From Gymnogyps californianus (Eukaryota > Chordata > Aves > Accipitriformes > Cathartidae), in NCBI RefSeq assembly GCF_018139145.2, contig NC_059500.1, positions 39,165,437 through 39,229,436 on the forward strand: a stretch of DNA of 64,000 bases. Reading direction: 5' to 3'. The position numbers were made by a program, and so were the translations under genes. Shown in pieces: positions 61,740 to 64,000 of the stretch. The stretch's first letter is position 1. The number at the start of each line of letters is the position of its first letter. The notes beneath the pieces were generated by a model, which was given only the letters and a program-made list of their open reading frames with translations, ran no database searches and was not told where the DNA came from.

Positions 61740-62644
61740 ACTTTTCCAAATTTTCCTCAGTATTTCATTCCCTTTTCCTTTAGCCTTAGTTTTCCATGTT
61801 TCTTCCCAGGCCTACCCAGTTGAAAAAGCTTTCTCCTCAATTTGTATCACAAGGCCTGTCTCCCATCTCTCTTGAAAACACATCTTCCACCATGTTTTCT
61901 CAGGGCTTTTTTTTCCCCCCCTCCGTTTCCATCTGCTCTTGTACAAGATATTCTCCTATTTGCATTATACAGGAGTTAGATCATGGATTACTTGGGGCAG
62001 TCTGTTCTTTCTTAACTTTATAAAGCACTTTGCAAGTCACAACATCATAAAAACAGCTAACGAACAGGCAGTGTTCTATATAAACGGTAAATTATGAGAC
62101 TTCTAATAATTATATTTCAAAAACTCAAGAGAGGCTGAACCAATTTATAGAAATGTAATCTCACAAAGATTCTTTAAAGACAGTCCCTTTCAACAAAACA
62201 CATTTCTGACACACATATTTCTCTAGAACAGGTGCACATAAACACCTCTTAGAAGTCAGAAAGATCCTTAAAATGGAATTACGTAATTGGATGGGACAAC
62301 AGAAACAAGTTTATTTCTGCTCATGAAAATATAGAAGTCTACTGAATTTTGAAGGCTTCCAATATTCTTTACTTCAGCTATTCAAAAGTCTGTCCTGAAT
62401 TCCTAGGGAAATATCCTATGGTCAAAAAGCCTTGAAAGAAAAATCCAGATTCCTGGAAATACTCCAATGGCATAATATCAGAGATGGAAGTGAGTGCTGA
62501 AAAGACACTAATCTCCACAAGGGTGAAGCAGAAAAGAACATAAATGTTTTTCTTTAAGGATTCTGGAATTCAAAACATCATTTGAACTATGGTCAACTAC
62601 AACATACTGTCTCCTGACGAACACAAGAAAAATCCCATCCAGCT

Positions 62645-62658
62645 ACACACACACACAC
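62645..62658 (+). repeat. Short (AC)n run
   Basis: Seven AC units within an ERCC6L2 intron. Confidence 0.8.
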
Positions 62659-62913
62659 GTGTTCTAGAGATCACAAAAAGTTACACTGCCACAAAAATAA
62701 AATGGAAAATAAGAAGTAAAATTCAAGAAGTCAAAAATAAGAACATCAAAGCTAAAAAATAATTTAGCTGGACATTTCTTACTGTCTTGTGGACAAGTCA
62801 GACTACGTAAAAAATTTCTTCCCTGAGGAAAATTTTAGTTGGACAATCAGATTACAGAATCAAAGCAAAAGAAGAATACAACATGGATCAAGTTCTGTAC
62901 TTTGAGAGTGTAC

Positions 62914-63009
62914 CTGTCAATAGCTTGAAGATCATTTGCTGGGTTCCATGTAGGATCAAACAGTATAACAACATTGGCACCAACAAAATTAAGACCCAGT
63001 CCACCAGCC
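62914..63009 (-). CDS. ERCC6L2: ERCC6L2 exon: SNF2 helicase motif V (C-terminal ATPase lobe)
   Basis: This 96-base exon begins with the last base of a split codon and ends two bases into the next. It encodes [20 protein letters not shown] followed by [11 protein letters not shown]. The AGGxGLN motif is SNF2 motif V and the DPxWNP segment is also typical of the family. These residues in RecA-like lobe 2 couple ATP hydrolysis to movement on DNA. The acceptor is a T-rich tract ending in tag and the donor is CAG|gtac. The phase fits the next exon, where the split codon becomes the arginine of the RAYRIGQ motif. The preceding exon is not in the window; I could not find it between 63010 and 64000. 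Confidence 0.95.
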
Positions 63010-64000
63010 CTAAAAAAACATAAAAATGAAAAAATAGAACTATTTGACAGTAAGGAAAATAGAACAAACTTTTTTCCAGTGTATTAGGTCCATATTGGCA
63101 TACCTTTCCCCAACATAAATAAAAAGAGCACAACAGAGACACTGAAAATAGGGGGGTACAGCTTTGTGTTACTGTTGTGTTAACAACCACCAAGTACTCA
63201 AATAACCACTGCTGTAAAAGGCAATCTTTTCACCTAAGTAGCAAGAAGATTACAAACTGTATGACCAGCTGAGTCATAACCAACTGCTATCACCTTACTA
63301 TAGTAAAAGTCCTGATTGCTACTTCATACCCACTAAGCCCTACACAGGCCAACTCCCCCAACGATTATACTGAAATTCACAACCACTTCTATGCCAGTTA
63401 ACATTACAGAAGCAGGAAAACTACAGCTTAAATAAAAGAGTCTGCATTAAATTTTACTTCCTCTAATCCCAGCACATAGTTTTGACAATAATGCTACGCA
63501 GCTTCCACTAAAATGGTCATAGTCTAGGGTAAGTCACAGCTATAAGAATTAACAACTGTCACAAGCATATTTGTGCAGTATGTTAAGTCAACTGTTAAAA
63601 ATATAGTTGGCCACGCAGCTGCATATGAGCAACATTCATACCGGTCATCACAAGAAAAAAGTCACTGCAAGAAAATTGTCTACTGTGGGGGTTAGGAGTC
63701 ACAGGGGTACCAGTTACATCATCTTAAAACAGCTCTAGTGTGCTTTCAGGTAAAGCCTGCAAGTCAGTAAAGAATGTGAGCATATGCCTAACCTGAGGTA
63801 GTAACTAATGCCTCGCTGAAGCCAACAAAACTGCTCAGTTACTTGGAGTTTGGCATGTGCATAGCTGAACGATTTGATAGGAACAAAAGTGACGAAAACA
63901 CCACTTCTCATCCAGCTGCAAAACAAGCAAATACTGAAAATTCTTTTCAACGGGCTCAGCCAACATTCCTACAAAAAGAGACAAGTTCCTATGCAAGCAC
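63010..64000 (-). other. ERCC6L2 intron, partial (runs off the right edge)
   Basis: Upstream of the motif V exon. The next exon upstream should encode the start of helicase lobe 2 and end two bases into a codon before AGGLG. I do not find such an exon here, so it lies beyond 64000. Confidence 0.8.

Larger units (their letters stand above)
61564..62913 (-). other. ERCC6L2 intron (1.35 kb)
   Basis: Bounded by CAG|gtac and cttgcag|A. It contains the 22-base T-run and a short AC run. Confidence 0.9.
34755..63009 (-). other. ERCC6L2: ERCC6L2 gene, 3' portion (eight exons, to the stop codon)
   Basis: Transcribed right to left. Eight exons with AG acceptors and GT donors join in continuous phase and give about 980 codons, from helicase motif V to the stop. 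This fits the C-terminal two thirds of a protein of about 1,550 residues in human. ERCC6L2 is a nuclear SNF2-family ATPase linked to DNA double-strand-break repair and transcription-associated damage; loss in people causes bone-marrow failure. Identification rests on motif V and VI sequence, the [20 protein letters not shown] segment after the helicase, and the FWDMLNEQNEESL and LLGDTSILNDLF segments near the C-terminus, which I recognise from the vertebrate protein. The N-terminal Tudor-type region, ATPase lobe 1 and the start of lobe 2 are off the right edge. No frameshift or premature stop is seen, so the gene looks functional. Confidence 0.95.

Noticed and set aside
63735..63950. Minus-strand frame near the right edge that might be the next ERCC6L2 exon
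   Set aside because: It encodes no helicase lobe 2 sequence and does not lead into AGGLGLN, so the true upstream exon must lie beyond the window.
1..64000. tRNA, rRNA, CRISPR or bacterial-type systems
   Set aside because: No cloverleaf with box A/B pairs, no rRNA sequence and no regularly spaced direct repeats were seen; the context is vertebrate.

Overview
The window reads as vertebrate, almost certainly avian, nuclear DNA: about 60% A+T, with intron-split coding sequence and lineage-typical repeats. These are a CR1 LINE with the bird-type 3' tail, two long terminal repeats of avian endogenous retrovirus type, and decayed CR1 and MIR-like fragments. There are no operons, bacterial signals or CRISPR arrays. 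Most open reading frames here are chance frames in non-coding DNA.

The only protein-coding gene I can support is ERCC6L2, a SNF2-family DNA-repair ATPase, on the minus strand. Eight consecutive exons carry its C-terminal ~980 codons: 63009-62914, 61563-61464, 58193-58041, 56928-56848, 55122-53931, 53229-53075, 37796-37612 and 35736-34755. All have consensus splice sites, and the reading phase is continuous from helicase motif V to the stop codon. The 5' part of the gene (N-terminus, ATPase lobe 1, start of lobe 2) lies beyond the right edge. The 15.3-kb intron 37797-53074 holds the most unusual structure. This is a 1.38-kb solo LTR (47712-49090, perfect 5-bp target-site duplication) that has itself received a ~193-bp, nearly identical inverted copy of the DNA lying just outside it (47262-47457).

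Region 1-34 kb, downstream of the gene's 3' end, appears intergenic. I found no exon I trust in it. It holds MIR-like fragments, old sauropsid repeats, an AT-rich palindromic tract, a solo LTR (20487-21083), a decayed antisense CR1 (about 30430-30715), a younger CR1 3' end (32707-33240) and a 23-base poly-G run (34241-34263). In human the ERCC6L2 locus on 9q22 is also followed by a gene-poor stretch. By known synteny this segment would be expected on the avian Z chromosome, but that is inference.

I found no undescribed multi-gene system. The observations most worth checking are the inverted duplication inside the LTR, a coding-like segment in the large ERCC6L2 intron at about 44.14-44.36 kb, and the contrast between conserved short motifs and a diverged background in the large ERCC6L2 exon.
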